A stretch of DNA of 64,000 bases. Origin: Emticicia sp. C21. Its GTDB lineage: Bacteria > Bacteroidota > Bacteroidia > Cytophagales > Spirosomataceae. The notes under the pieces were generated by a model that was not told the origin of the DNA, searched no databases, and saw only the letters and a program-made list of their open reading frames with translations. The translations under genes were made by a program, and so were the position numbers. Below are positions 17,445-27,122 of this stretch, piece by piece. How positions within the stretch are numbered: the first letter of the stretch is position 1; the number at the start of each line of letters is the position of its first letter. Location of the stretch: NCBI RefSeq assembly GCF_003418935.1, contig NZ_QVMT01000004.1:310282-374281 (forward strand). Reading direction: 5' to 3'.

Positions 17445-18695
17445 ATGAATAGTATTCTTCCTCTTCTCCAGGCTACTCAGCAGGCATCGGCAGGTATCAG
17501 AAATCTATCAAGCGAACAAAAAAGTCAACTATTAAATCGCCTGATTGTTTTAATCGAACAGTCAAAAGAGTTAATCATAGCTGAAAACAAAAAAGATTTA
17601 GACCTGATGGATAAAGCCGACTCCAAATACGACCGTCTTTTACTGAACGAAAGTCGTATTCAGGGCTTAGCTGATTCGTTGAGAGAAGTGTCCCTATTGC
17701 CTGACCCAACAGGGCAAGTCCTAATGAATAGCCATCTGGAAAATGGGCTAACTATTAAAAAATTAGCCGTTCCGATGGGAGTAGTCGGCGTTATTTATGA
17801 ATCTCGCCCGAATGTAACGATTGATGTAGCATCACTTTGCCTACGCTCGGGTAATGCCTGTGTGTTGAAAGGAGGAAAGGAAGCCAATTTCTCTAACCAA
17901 TGTCTGGTAGGTTTGATTCATCAGGCTTTAGAAGAAGCCGGAGTAGCGAAAGAGGCCGTATTGTTATTACCGACTGATAGAAAATTTACAGAAGAATTAT
18001 TGAAAGCAACTCGCTTTGTGGATATTATTATTCCAAGAGGTTCGGATTCTTTAATACAATACGTTCGTCAGAACTCGTTGATTCCTACGATTGAAACAGG
18101 TGCAGGGGTTGTGCATACTTATGTAGAAAAGACCGCTGATCTAGCAAAGGCAAAAAATATTATCGTCAATGCACGTGTCTCTCGCCCGTCTGTTTGTAAT
18201 TCCCTTGATTGCGCGATTGTAGATGAAGCTATTCTAGCAGATTTTCTGCCCTTGTTGATTGATGACTTTAATAAATGGGATGTAGAAGTCTATGCTGATG
18301 CACCTGCCTATGCTGTTTTTAAACAGGCAGGCTATGAAAAACTCCATGAAGCGAAACCTGAAGATTTTGGCAAAGAATGGCTGGATTATAAAATATCTAT
18401 CAAGACAGTTAATGGTATTGATGAAGCCTTATCACATATTCAACAATATTCATCCCGACATTCAGAAGCTATTCTGACAGAGGATCAAGCTTTGGCCGAA
18501 CAATTTTTAAGAGAGGTTGATGCGGCTGCTGTTTACCATAATGCTTCCACCCGTTTTACAGATGGCGGACAGTTTGGTTTAGGTGCTGAAATCGGTATTT
18601 CTACCCAGAAACTACATGCAAGAGGGCCATTTGCCTTAGAGAAATTAGTGACAGAAAAGTGGGTGGTGACTGGTAGCGGGCAGGTAAGATGGTAA
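17445..18695 (+). CDS. proA: Glutamate-5-semialdehyde dehydrogenase (gamma-glutamyl phosphate reductase)
   Basis: This 416-residue protein is of standard ProA length. It reduces gamma-glutamyl phosphate with NADPH in the second step of proline synthesis, in the cytoplasm. Visible motifs are VIYESRPNVTIDVASLCLRS-type sequence at about 117-135, the Gly-rich LKGGKEA, and the catalytic Cys251 in RPSVCNSLD. GGQFGLGAEIGISTQKLHARGP near the C-terminus is also diagnostic. The partner glutamate kinase gene proB is not adjacent in this window, although the two are often together. No terminator is obvious downstream. Confidence 0.97.
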   Translation: MNSILPLLQATQQASAGIRNLSSEQKSQLLNRLIVLIEQSKELIIAENKKDLDLMDKADSKYDRLLLNESRIQGLADSLREVSLLPDPTGQVLMNSHLENGLTIKKLAVPMGVVGVIYESRPNVTIDVASLCLRSGNACVLKGGKEANFSNQCLVGLIHQALEEAGVAKEAVLLLPTDRKFTEELLKATRFVDIIIPRGSDSLIQYVRQNSLIPTIETGAGVVHTYVEKTADLAKAKNIIVNARVSRPSVCNSLDCAIVDEAILADFLPLLIDDFNKWDVEVYADAPAYAVFKQAGYEKLHEAKPEDFGKEWLDYKISIKTVNGIDEALSHIQQYSSRHSEAILTEDQALAEQFLREVDAAAVYHNASTRFTDGGQFGLGAEIGISTQKLHARGPFALEKLVTEKWVVTGSGQVRW

Positions 18696-18852
18696 TTTTT
18701 TAAAATAAATTTCTTAAAAAAAAGACAAAACATAGCTAAGAGGCGTTATACGTAGAACATGTTTAAATATTGTTTTCATGCCCGAAAAGAATATTTATTA
18801 ATAAATCCATAGAAATGTTTTTTATTTGTGCCACACAAACCTATGATCGTTT

Positions 18853-20499
18853 ATGAAGAATTTGCCTGAGCAGTATGCTCATCCTTACTCTTTCGCTCCA
18901 AAATTCAAAAAATCTGTTGTTTACTTCTCTATGGAATTTGCCATAGACCAGGCATTGAAAACCTATTCGGGTGGGCTTGGGTTTCTGGCAGGTTCGCACA
19001 TGCGTAGTGCCTATCAAATGAAACAAAATTTGATTGGTATTGGTATGTTATGGAAATATGGGTACTATGACCAGACCCGTAATACTGACAATAGCATGGC
19101 TGTACAATTCCGTGAAAAAATATACAATTTCGTCAAAGACACAGGGATTCGCTTTCAGATAATTATTCAGAATCGCCCGGTAAGGGTTGCCGCTTTTTTT
19201 CTTACACCAGATACTTTTGGGTCGGTACCCATGTTTTTCCTGACCACTGATATCGAAGGAAACGATGCCTGGGCTCGCTCACTATCTTATCATTTGTATG
19301 ATAAAGATGCTTCTACTAAAGTTGCCCAGTGTATGATTCTGGGACTCGGAGGCATGAAACTCTTAGATGAACTCAATTACCAGCCTGATATTTATCATTT
19401 CAACGAGGCCCATGCCGTCTCAGGAGTATTTCATCTGTACAAAAAATTTGGGAAAGTTGCTGATATTAAAAAGAATGTGGTATTTACTACACATACGCCC
19501 GAAGAAGCCGGTAATGATAAACATGATATTAATCTTTTGGAGAGCATGAGTTTCTTTAATGGCATTCCATTGACAGAAGTACGCAAAATAACGGGAATTA
19601 AAGATAACATTTTTAATCATTCGCTGGTAGCGCTTCGTTTCAGCAAACAAGCCAATGCGGTTTCAAAACTTCATGGAGATGTATCACGCACCATGTGGAG
19701 TGGGCATAGTGGCGTAGCGCCGATTACCCATGTAACCAATGCACAGAATAATCTGTATTGGGCAGATGAAGAATTAGAAAAAGCGCGTAAGAAATCAGAT
19801 ACGAAAAAAATAACAGCGCGTAAAAAAGAATTGAAATCGGTTTTGTTTAAAACCGTAGCTGACCAATGTGGAAAGTTATTTAATCCCAATACACTAACCA
19901 TTGTATGGGCCAGACGTTTTGCCGCTTATAAGCGCCCTGATTTACTGACACGTGACAGAGAGCGTTTTGAAAGAATCATGCGGAATACCCGTTACCCGAT
20001 TCAGTTTATCTGGGCAGGAAAGCCTTATCCTTTCGATAATGGAGCAATGGGTATATTTAATGATTTATACTATTTGAGTCACTTGTTCCCAAATATGGCA
20101 GTATTAACCGGCTATGAACTGGCCTTGTCAAAGACTTTAAAAGATGGAGCTGATGTATGGTTAAATACGCCTATTGTAACCCGCGAAGCATCTGGCACGA
20201 GTGGTATGACGGCGGCTATGAATGCCGGATTGAATTTCTCAACTTTTGATGGGTGGGTATGTGAGTTTGCCAATGACTCAAACTCTTTTGTGGTTCCGGT
20301 AGCACAGGGTTATCCGGAATGGGAAAGAGATAATACAGATATTCATAACTTATTAGATATGCTTGAACATAAGATTCTGCCGATGTATTATGATAATCAG
20401 GCTGAATGGCAAAAGATGGTTTTGCAAAGCATGAATGATGTGAATGCGTTTTTTGATTCTGATAGAATGGCTACTGAGTATTATGAAAAGGTTTATTGA
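18853..20499 (+). CDS. Short GT35 alpha-glucan phosphorylase-like protein lacking the PLP lysine
   Basis: This is a 548-residue glycogen-phosphorylase-family protein, well short of the usual 700-850. Family motifs are present in order: HFNEAHAVSG, FTTHTPEEAGND, KLHGDVSRTMW, WARRFAAYKRPDLL, and near the end EASGTSGM with NFSTFDGWVCEFA. In phosphorylases SGTS(N/G)M is followed by the Lys that holds pyridoxal phosphate. Here that residue is Thr453 (codon ACG at 20209-20211). Either this subfamily works without PLP, or it is inactive or regulatory. The glucan role is inferred from the family only; no other glycogen gene is nearby. Confidence 0.8.
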   Translation: MKNLPEQYAHPYSFAPKFKKSVVYFSMEFAIDQALKTYSGGLGFLAGSHMRSAYQMKQNLIGIGMLWKYGYYDQTRNTDNSMAVQFREKIYNFVKDTGIRFQIIIQNRPVRVAAFFLTPDTFGSVPMFFLTTDIEGNDAWARSLSYHLYDKDASTKVAQCMILGLGGMKLLDELNYQPDIYHFNEAHAVSGVFHLYKKFGKVADIKKNVVFTTHTPEEAGNDKHDINLLESMSFFNGIPLTEVRKITGIKDNIFNHSLVALRFSKQANAVSKLHGDVSRTMWSGHSGVAPITHVTNAQNNLYWADEELEKARKKSDTKKITARKKELKSVLFKTVADQCGKLFNPNTLTIVWARRFAAYKRPDLLTRDRERFERIMRNTRYPIQFIWAGKPYPFDNGAMGIFNDLYYLSHLFPNMAVLTGYELALSKTLKDGADVWLNTPIVTREASGTSGMTAAMNAGLNFSTFDGWVCEFANDSNSFVVPVAQGYPEWERDNTDIHNLLDMLEHKILPMYYDNQAEWQKMVLQSMNDVNAFFDSDRMATEYYEKVY

Positions 20500-20522
20500 G
20501 AACAAGCATATTTTAATTATCT

Positions 20523-20566
20523 CAAGAGGTTTTACGATTCCGTATTCGTAAAACCTCTTGCTTTTA
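20523..20566 (+). terminator. Hairpin terminator after the GT35 gene
   Basis: Perfect 15-bp stem (20523-20537 with 20546-20560), 8-nt loop, then CTTTTA. Placed 24 bp after the stop codon. Confidence 0.85.
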
Positions 20567-20663
20567 TACAATTGATAATTTTACTTTTAAAACACCTGTG
20601 ATAAATAATTTGGTCGAGTAAATACAGGGATTGATAGAGAAAATTTACTAGTTAGTTGAACCA

Positions 20664-20697
20664 TTGGCAGAATTTTGCTTGTTACTACCTATATTTG
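20664..20697 (+). promoter_or_regulatory. Promoter of the small exported protein gene
   Basis: TTG at 20664-20666, a 23-nt spacer, then TATATTTG at 20690-20697. It fits TTG-N17-23-TAnnTTTG and places the start of the mRNA about 25 nt before the ATG at 20728. This rules out the upstream in-frame ATG at 20656, which lies before the promoter. Confidence 0.6.
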
Positions 20698-20727
20698 TCT
20701 CCATATCCTTTTTCTAAAGAAAACACA

Positions 20728-21072
20728 ATGTCGGTGCTTAAGAAAAAAATAACTTCTAAAGCGTATTTTTTATTGATACTGATGTTCTCTTTTATTTGCA
20801 GACAATTCGTAACTGAAGGTTTCCGGATTTACGAATTAGCTATGAATAAAACAGAGCAGTGTTTAGATATTAGTCTGGAGGATAGCTGTTCTTTGGAAAC
20901 ACAAATGTCTGGCATTGAAGAAGTAGAAGCATCTATTGCTTCTCATTTATCCAAGCCTGTCATGATGGAGTTTACTTTCTGTAAAGAAGCTATTTTTACT
21001 GCCACCAATGTACATGAAGTGTACTTAGGCCTCAACACCCCCCCACCTGAGCAAATGCGTTTGCTCGCTTAA
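20728..21072 (+). CDS. Small exported protein of unknown function upstream of an RND pump
   Basis: This 114-residue protein has an N-terminal hydrophobic segment at about 12-24, either a signal peptide or an anchor. A mature part with four Cys and the tail NTPPPEQMRLLA follows. I do not recognise the family. Small exported proteins with a Pro-Pro-Pro-Glu tail are sometimes found just upstream of RND efflux genes in Bacteroidota, so an accessory or metal-binding role is possible but unsupported. The ATG at 20728 is used because a good promoter sits at 20664-20697, downstream of the earlier in-frame ATG. The gap to the next gene is 267 bp. Confidence 0.6.
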   Translation: MSVLKKKITSKAYFLLILMFSFICRQFVTEGFRIYELAMNKTEQCLDISLEDSCSLETQMSGIEEVEASIASHLSKPVMMEFTFCKEAIFTATNVHEVYLGLNTPPPEQMRLLA

Positions 21073-21339
21073 GTGTATTTTATAGGTTTTTTCTTGCTGC
21101 AAAGATTCTTTGTGGTTAGAATATTCTTTTCTATAAAATACCCTGATAGCTTCTCGCACAAAATGTTGTTTTTTTAAGAGGCAATTCCCTTGTCGGGTTA
21201 CTGCTGTATGTATCATTGTACGATTCCAATAAAAGAAAGTGACTTTCAAAGAATTACTTGGATTAATAATTTATTAACAATAGATTTAATTTAAGACCCT
21301 GATAGTCTGTCTTTTACGAATCACCAAAGGAACTTTTTT

Positions 21340-22476
21340 ATGAAAAATCTTACACTCTTAGCATCGGTGCTATTATTGGCATCGTCCTGCTCCTCTAATA
21401 AGGAAGAAAAGCAGGCACAGGAAATGGAAAAATTTCCTGTAACGTCTCCCATTTCTATTGACACCACATTGCCAATCGACTATGTAGCAGAAATCAATGC
21501 TGTTCAGAATGTCGAAATCAGAGCAAGGGTCAAGGGATATTTAGATCATATCTATATCGACGAAGGAAAATACGTGAAGCAGGGACAATTACTCTTCACT
21601 ATTAATAACCCCGAGTTGAATGAAAATATTGTAAAAGCTACGGCTATTCTGAAAAGTGCTGTTACAGAATTAAAAGCCACTGAAATAGAGCTGAAAAATG
21701 TAAAATCTCTCGCAGATAAAAACATTGTTTCAAATACTCAACTTGAAATGGCTAAGAACAAAGTTGATCTGGCTAAAGCAAAAGTAGAAGAAGCACAGGC
21801 CAACGAAACATTTGCCAAAATTCAGTTAACTTATACGCAAGTAAAAGCACCATTCAGTGGCATTGTGAACCGTATTCCGAACAAAACCGGAAGTTTGATG
21901 GAAGATGGCACTTTGTTGACCAGTATCTCTAAAAACGATGAAGTATTTGCCTATTTCGATGTTTCAGAAAAAGAATACCTCAACTATGCCTCCAATCTGA
22001 AAACAGATGCTGAGCAATCGAAGAATGTGACTTTGATATTAGCCAATGGCGAAGAGCATCCTTTTAAGGGAAAGATTGAAACCACTGAGGGTGAAATAGA
22101 ACCAAGCACAGGGAATATTGCTTTTCGAGCCAGATTCAGTAATCCGGATAAGATTCTGAAACACGGTGCCAGTGGTAAGATACGTCTGCAAAGAAAATAT
22201 AAAAACGCATTGATTATTCCGCAGAAAGCTACTTTTGAAATTCAGGACAAGATGTATGTCTATGTAATTGATAAAAGTAATAAGGTTAAATCCAAGCCAA
22301 TCACTACCAATAGCCGGATGCCTCATTTTTATATCATAGAATCAGGTTTATCACCTGATGACAAGATTATTTATGAGGGGATTCAGAACATCAAAGACGG
22401 CATGACCGTAGACCCACAATTTGTGGAAATGAACGAAATATCGAAAGAATTTGCGGCCAATAGCGCCTCAAGATAA
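21340..22476 (+). CDS. RND efflux pump periplasmic adaptor (membrane fusion lipoprotein)
   Basis: This is a 378-residue MexA/AcrA-type adaptor. The lipoprotein signal ends in LLLASSC (Cys17), so it is anchored to the inner membrane. The lipoyl half-motif has VEIRARVKGYLDHIYIDEGK at about 53-72. A helical hairpin lies at about 90-160, the second lipoyl half has VKAPFSGIVNRI, and a beta-barrel and membrane-proximal domain follow. It links the inner-membrane pump to the outer-membrane channel. It is the first gene of a three-gene operon (11 bp to the pump gene). No regulator is adjacent, so the substrate is unknown. Confidence 0.95.
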   Translation: MKNLTLLASVLLLASSCSSNKEEKQAQEMEKFPVTSPISIDTTLPIDYVAEINAVQNVEIRARVKGYLDHIYIDEGKYVKQGQLLFTINNPELNENIVKATAILKSAVTELKATEIELKNVKSLADKNIVSNTQLEMAKNKVDLAKAKVEEAQANETFAKIQLTYTQVKAPFSGIVNRIPNKTGSLMEDGTLLTSISKNDEVFAYFDVSEKEYLNYASNLKTDAEQSKNVTLILANGEEHPFKGKIETTEGEIEPSTGNIAFRARFSNPDKILKHGASGKIRLQRKYKNALIIPQKATFEIQDKMYVYVIDKSNKVKSKPITTNSRMPHFYIIESGLSPDDKIIYEGIQNIKDGMTVDPQFVEMNEISKEFAANSASR

Positions 22477-22487
22477 GCCTTATTAAC

Positions 22488-25400
22488 ATGTTTACAAATT
22501 TTATCAACCGACCGGTACTATCGTTGGTTATATCCATCTTTATAGTACTCTTAGGGGTTTTGGCTATGATTGGCCTGCCAATCACCCAATATCCCGACAT
22601 TGCTCCTCCAGCCGTTTCGGTTACAACCAAATATACGGGTGCCAATGCTGAGGTATGTGCCAAAGCAGTGGTTACCCCTTTAGAGCGCGCCATTAATGGT
22701 GTGCCGGGCATGACTTATATGACCTCTGTTTCGGGTAATGACGGAACAAGTATCATACAGGTATACTTTGAAGTAGGTACTGACCCCGATGTAGCTGCCG
22801 TAAACGTGCAGAACAGGGTTACTACTGTACTAGACGAGTTGCCAGAAGAGGTAATCAAAGCCGGGGTATCGACCGAAAAAGAGGTGAATAGTATGTTGAT
22901 GTACATCAACCTTATTAGTGATGATACTTCATTAGACGAGAAATTTATTTACAACTTTGCTGACATCAACGTTTTAGCTGAGCTTAAACGGATTGATGGA
23001 GTTGGTTTTGTAGATATTATGGGCTCACGTGAGTATGCCATGCGTGTATGGCTGAAACCAGCCCGAATGGACGCTTATCAGATATCAGCCGAAGATATTA
23101 TTCAGGCATTGAAAGCCCAGAATGTGGAAGCTGCTCCCGGTAAAATCGGAGAAAGCTCAGGGCGTCAGCATCAGTCTTTACAATATGTATTGCGCTATAC
23201 AGGTAAAATGACCACGAAAGAGCAATACGAAAACATCGTGGTTAAGGCATCTGACAATGGCGAATTGCTCCGTTTGAAAGATGTAGCCGATTTGGAATTT
23301 GGCTCCTTGGATTACGACGTATTGTCGAAAGAGAATGGCAAACCATCGGCCGCCATCGTTCTGAAACAAAGACCGGGTTCGAATGCCAGCGAAGTAATCG
23401 ACAATATTAAGTCTCGTCTGAACTTCCTGAAAGAAACGACTTTCCCCCCGGGCATGACTTATACCATCAGTTATGACGTTTCACGCTTTCTGGATGCTTC
23501 CATTGATGAAGTAATCAAAACACTTATCGAGGCATTTATATTAGTTGCCATTGTCGTATTTCTATTCCTGCAGGACTTCCGTTCTACACTTATTCCCGTG
23601 TTAGCGGTGCCTGTTTCGCTGGTAGGTACATTTGCCTTTATGCAGTTGTTTGGCTTCTCTATCAACCTCCTTACACTTTTTGCCTTGGTATTGGCTATCG
23701 GTATTGTAGTTGATAATGCCATTGTGGTGGTAGAGGGGGTGCATGCCAAAATGGAAGAAAAACACCTTGGCCCTAAAGAAGCTACCATTGAGTCGATAGG
23801 TGAAATCAGTAGTGCCATTATTGCTATTACCCTGGTGATGTCGGCCGTGTTTGTGCCTGTGGCATTCTTATCAGGCCCTGTGGGTGTATTCTACCGACAG
23901 TTCTCTGTTACGATGGCGATTTCCATTGTTATTTCAGGGGTTAATGCCCTGACTCTTACACCTGCACTATGTGCCATAATGCTGAAAAACCCACATACTG
24001 AGGAGAAGAAAAGTAATCTTTTGACCCGATTCTTCGATAAGTTTAACCAGGGGTATGATAAGCTATCTGATAGATATAAAAGTTTATTAAGACTGATTGC
24101 TAATCGTCGTTTGGTAACAGTGCTTGTATTAGTAGGTTTTAGTGTGGGTACCTGGGGTGTTGGTAAAGTATTACCTACCAGTTTTATCCCTACAGAGGAT
24201 CAGGGGACTATCTATGTGAACGTAACTACACCTGTAGGTGCTACCTTAGAACGTACGGAAGAAGTGATGAATGAGATTGACAGAATTGCCAAAACGCTAC
24301 CGGAAGTAGAATCTATTTCAAGCTTATCAGGTTTCAGTATGATGACTGATGGGGTCGGCGCCTCATTTGGTATGAGTACCATAAACCTGAAAGCGTGGAA
24401 AGATCGTAAGGCAACAGCCAATGATATTATCGCACAAATGGTTGAAAAAACCAGGCATATCAAAGATGCAGAAATCCAGTTCTTCCCCCCACCTGCGGTA
24501 CCGGGCTTTGGTAATGCCAGTGGTTTTGAGGTACGTATGCTTGATAAAACAGGCTCAGGAAATTTGCAGAGAACGGCAGAGGTAGCTGATGAATTTATGA
24601 AAGAGCTCAAAAAACGTCCTGAAATAAAAGAAGTGTTTTCGAGTTTCAATCCTAATTTTCCACAATACCTGATTCATGTCGACCAAGATATGGCTGCCAA
24701 GAAAGGGATTTCGGTAGATGCTGCGATGAGTAACCTGCAATCGTTGATTGGTAGTTTTTATGCGACTAACTTCATCTTGTTCGGTCAGATGTACAAGGTA
24801 ATGATACAGGCTGACCCTAAATACCGTGCTCAGCCTGAAGACATCATGAAACTGCGCATCAAGAATAAACATGGTGAAATGGTGCCTTATGCCATCTTTA
24901 GCCGCATAGAACGTGTCTATGGTCCTGAACAATTGACCCGTTACAATATGTATGTATCGGCGATGCTGAACGGAGAAGCAGCTCCGGGTTATAGTAGTGG
25001 TGATGCCATCAGAGCCATTGAAGAAGTAGCTAAAGCTAAATTACCAAGAGGATATACCTACGAATGGTCGGGTATGACTCGTGAAGAGGTACTTTCGGGT
25101 AATCAGGTAGTGTATATTTTCATTATCTGTCTACTGTTTGTGTATCTGCTGTTGGCAGCACAATATGAAAGTTTCATGCTTCCATTGCCTGTTATTCTCT
25201 CATTGCCTGTCGGTATATTTGGTTCATTGTTTTTCTTATGGCTGTTTGGTCTGGAAAACAATATTTACGCACAGGTAGCAATGGTAATGCTCATAGGCCT
25301 CTTAGGTAAGAATGCCATTCTGATTGTTGAGTTTGCCGTTCTGCAACAAAAAGAGGGTAAAACCTTACTAAAGGCTGCCATAGGTGGTGCAGTTGCCCGT

Positions 25401-25640
25401 TTCAGACCTATCCTGATGACCTCTTTTGCTTTCGTAGCAGGTTTAATTCCGCTAATGTCTGCTTCAGGTGCAGGTGCTATTGGTAACCGAACCATTGGTA
25501 CTGCCGCTGCCGGAGGTATGTTGTTCGGAACCATCTTCGGGGTTATCATCATTCCTGGGTTGTATGTCATCTTTGCAGGAATGCCTAAACGCAAGAAAAA
25601 CACGAAAAAAATTAACAAGGAATCGTATGTTGAAGCTTAA
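22488..25640 (+). CDS. RND multidrug efflux pump, AcrB/MexB (HAE1) type
   Basis: This is a 1050-residue, 12-helix proton-driven pump. It begins MFTNFINRPVLSLVISIF, the standard first helix of HAE1 pumps, with GLPITQYPDIAPPAV following. The proton relay is partly visible: in helix 4 the motif is VVDNAIVVVE, where AcrB has VDDA (one Asp replaced by Asn, also common in Bacteroidota homologues). The relay Lys is present in LLGKNAILIVEFA. It is co-transcribed with the adaptor upstream and the outer-membrane factor, whose start codon overlaps its 3' end by 14 bp. Confidence 0.97.
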   Translation: MFTNFINRPVLSLVISIFIVLLGVLAMIGLPITQYPDIAPPAVSVTTKYTGANAEVCAKAVVTPLERAINGVPGMTYMTSVSGNDGTSIIQVYFEVGTDPDVAAVNVQNRVTTVLDELPEEVIKAGVSTEKEVNSMLMYINLISDDTSLDEKFIYNFADINVLAELKRIDGVGFVDIMGSREYAMRVWLKPARMDAYQISAEDIIQALKAQNVEAAPGKIGESSGRQHQSLQYVLRYTGKMTTKEQYENIVVKASDNGELLRLKDVADLEFGSLDYDVLSKENGKPSAAIVLKQRPGSNASEVIDNIKSRLNFLKETTFPPGMTYTISYDVSRFLDASIDEVIKTLIEAFILVAIVVFLFLQDFRSTLIPVLAVPVSLVGTFAFMQLFGFSINLLTLFALVLAIGIVVDNAIVVVEGVHAKMEEKHLGPKEATIESIGEISSAIIAITLVMSAVFVPVAFLSGPVGVFYRQFSVTMAISIVISGVNALTLTPALCAIMLKNPHTEEKKSNLLTRFFDKFNQGYDKLSDRYKSLLRLIANRRLVTVLVLVGFSVGTWGVGKVLPTSFIPTEDQGTIYVNVTTPVGATLERTEEVMNEIDRIAKTLPEVESISSLSGFSMMTDGVGASFGMSTINLKAWKDRKATANDIIAQMVEKTRHIKDAEIQFFPPPAVPGFGNASGFEVRMLDKTGSGNLQRTAEVADEFMKELKKRPEIKEVFSSFNPNFPQYLIHVDQDMAAKKGISVDAAMSNLQSLIGSFYATNFILFGQMYKVMIQADPKYRAQPEDIMKLRIKNKHGEMVPYAIFSRIERVYGPEQLTRYNMYVSAMLNGEAAPGYSSGDAIRAIEEVAKAKLPRGYTYEWSGMTREEVLSGNQVVYIFIICLLFVYLLLAAQYESFMLPLPVILSLPVGIFGSLFFLWLFGLENNIYAQVAMVMLIGLLGKNAILIVEFAVLQQKEGKTLLKAAIGGAVARFRPILMTSFAFVAGLIPLMSASGAGAIGNRTIGTAAAGGMLFGTIFGVIIIPGLYVIFAGMPKRKKNTKKINKESYVEA

Positions 25641-27072
25641 ATATATTTATCTGTTTGCCTGTATCATTTTTTTGGGTGGATGTAAGCTTAAAGAAAATTT
25701 ACCACAAAATAAGCCGGTAGCTATACCATCAAAATTCAGTGCAAAAACAGACACAACCACTACACAATTAGCCGGCATGCAGGATTTCTTTGCAGATCCT
25801 GCCCTTATGGCGCTTATAGACACTGCCTTAAAAAATAATTTCGATTTGCAGATAGCAATGCAAAATATCGAATTAGCCCGCGCAGGCGTTCGTTTTACCC
25901 AAGGGATTGATATGCCCGATTTATCAGCCGCCGCGAGTATGGGCGCTCGTAAATTCGGAAATTATACCATTGATGGAGTTGGTAATTATGATACCCAGTT
26001 TTCTAATAATCTGGATAATAAGCAAAAATTACCATCACCGGTTATTCCTGACTTTTTTATTGGACTACAGTCTTCATGGGAAGTTGATTTGTGGGGAAAA
26101 CTCAAGAGTAAAAAGAAAGCAGCCGCTGCCCGATTTATTGCGAGTGAACATGGTAGAAATCTGGTGGTTACTTCAATGGTTTCAGAAATTGCCGATGCCT
26201 ATTTTCAGTTATTGATTTTAGATAACGAGCTGAAAATATTAGAAGATAATATCAAATTGCAACAATCGGCTTTAGAGATTGTAAAGGCGTTAAAGCAGGC
26301 AGGGGAAGCAAACCAATTAGGGGTTGAACTCATGAGTGCCCAATTGCTTAGTTCTCAATCTCTGAAAGTGGAAGCCAAGCAGAAAATCGTTGAAAACGAA
26401 AATAAGATTAACTTTCTGTTAGGCAGATTCCCACAATCGATTAATCGTAGAACTGTGGCCTGGGAGAACATTGTTCCTCCTAAACTATCGACCGGAATAC
26501 CATCGGCTTTATTACAAAACCGACCTGATATTAAGCAGGCTGAATTTGATTTAATAGCTGCCGATGCCGATATTTATTCGGCTAAGGCGGCATTTTATCC
26601 CTCGCTTAATCTGAATGGCTCTATGGGATTACAGGCTTTCAGGGCAGCAGTTCTATTTAATCCGGGCTCCTTTGCTTATAGTGTGGCCGGTGGTTTGTTT
26701 GCTCCATTGCTCAATAGACGACAATTAATTGCCGATCTGATGGCAGAAGAAGCTGAACAAAAAATGGCGTATACCAACTATAAGAGAACCATCGTGAATA
26801 GTTTTACTGAAGTGTATAACTATCTGAATCTGATTGAGAATACCAACGAAATACACGAGTTGAAATCGAAAGAAGTAGATGTATTGAAAAATTCAATCAC
26901 GACCTCCATTGAATTATTCAAATTTGGTAGTGCTACTTATCTGGAAGTAGTGACAGCACAGAAAAATGCCTTACAGGCACAAATGGAATTGATTAATTTA
27001 ACAAAGAGTCAATATGGTGCAGTAATAGGGCTTTATAGAGCTTTAGGCGGCGGTTGGCGGTCGGAGATTTGA
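25627..27072 (+). CDS. Outer-membrane efflux channel, NodT/TolC-like lipoprotein
   Basis: This is a 481-residue outer-membrane factor completing the RND system. The start at 25627 gives a proper lipoprotein signal (CIIFLGGCKLK), while the longer open frame upstream overlaps the pump gene. Conserved family points are the WEVDLWGKLKSKKKAAAAR segment at about 150-168, the internal repeat LLQNRPDIKQAEFDLIAADA, and a C-terminal repeat ending with LGGGW. It forms the trimeric barrel and periplasmic tunnel through which substrates exit. A terminator follows at 27079-27109. Confidence 0.95.
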   Translation: MLKLKYIYLFACIIFLGGCKLKENLPQNKPVAIPSKFSAKTDTTTTQLAGMQDFFADPALMALIDTALKNNFDLQIAMQNIELARAGVRFTQGIDMPDLSAAASMGARKFGNYTIDGVGNYDTQFSNNLDNKQKLPSPVIPDFFIGLQSSWEVDLWGKLKSKKKAAAARFIASEHGRNLVVTSMVSEIADAYFQLLILDNELKILEDNIKLQQSALEIVKALKQAGEANQLGVELMSAQLLSSQSLKVEAKQKIVENENKINFLLGRFPQSINRRTVAWENIVPPKLSTGIPSALLQNRPDIKQAEFDLIAADADIYSAKAAFYPSLNLNGSMGLQAFRAAVLFNPGSFAYSVAGGLFAPLLNRRQLIADLMAEEAEQKMAYTNYKRTIVNSFTEVYNYLNLIENTNEIHELKSKEVDVLKNSITTSIELFKFGSATYLEVVTAQKNALQAQMELINLTKSQYGAVIGLYRALGGGWRSEI

Positions 27073-27078
27073 TAATAA

Positions 27079-27109
27079 AAAAAGGCTGTTCAATTCGAAC
27101 AGCCTTTTT
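27079..27109. terminator. Bidirectional terminator
   Basis: A 13-bp A-U-flanked stem (27079-27091 with 27097-27109) has a 5-nt loop and runs of A before and T after it. It sits between the convergent efflux operon and the outer-membrane barrel gene and should stop transcription from both sides. Confidence 0.9.
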
Positions 27110-27122
27110 AGTATCTAAGCAA

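Noticed and set aside
20656-20727. Upstream in-frame start for the small exported protein
   Set aside because: It lies before the well-matched promoter at 20664-20697 and would hide the signal peptide.
21025-21249. Minus-strand open frame between the small exported protein and the RND adaptor
   Set aside because: It has no recognisable features and overlaps the end of the small exported protein gene.
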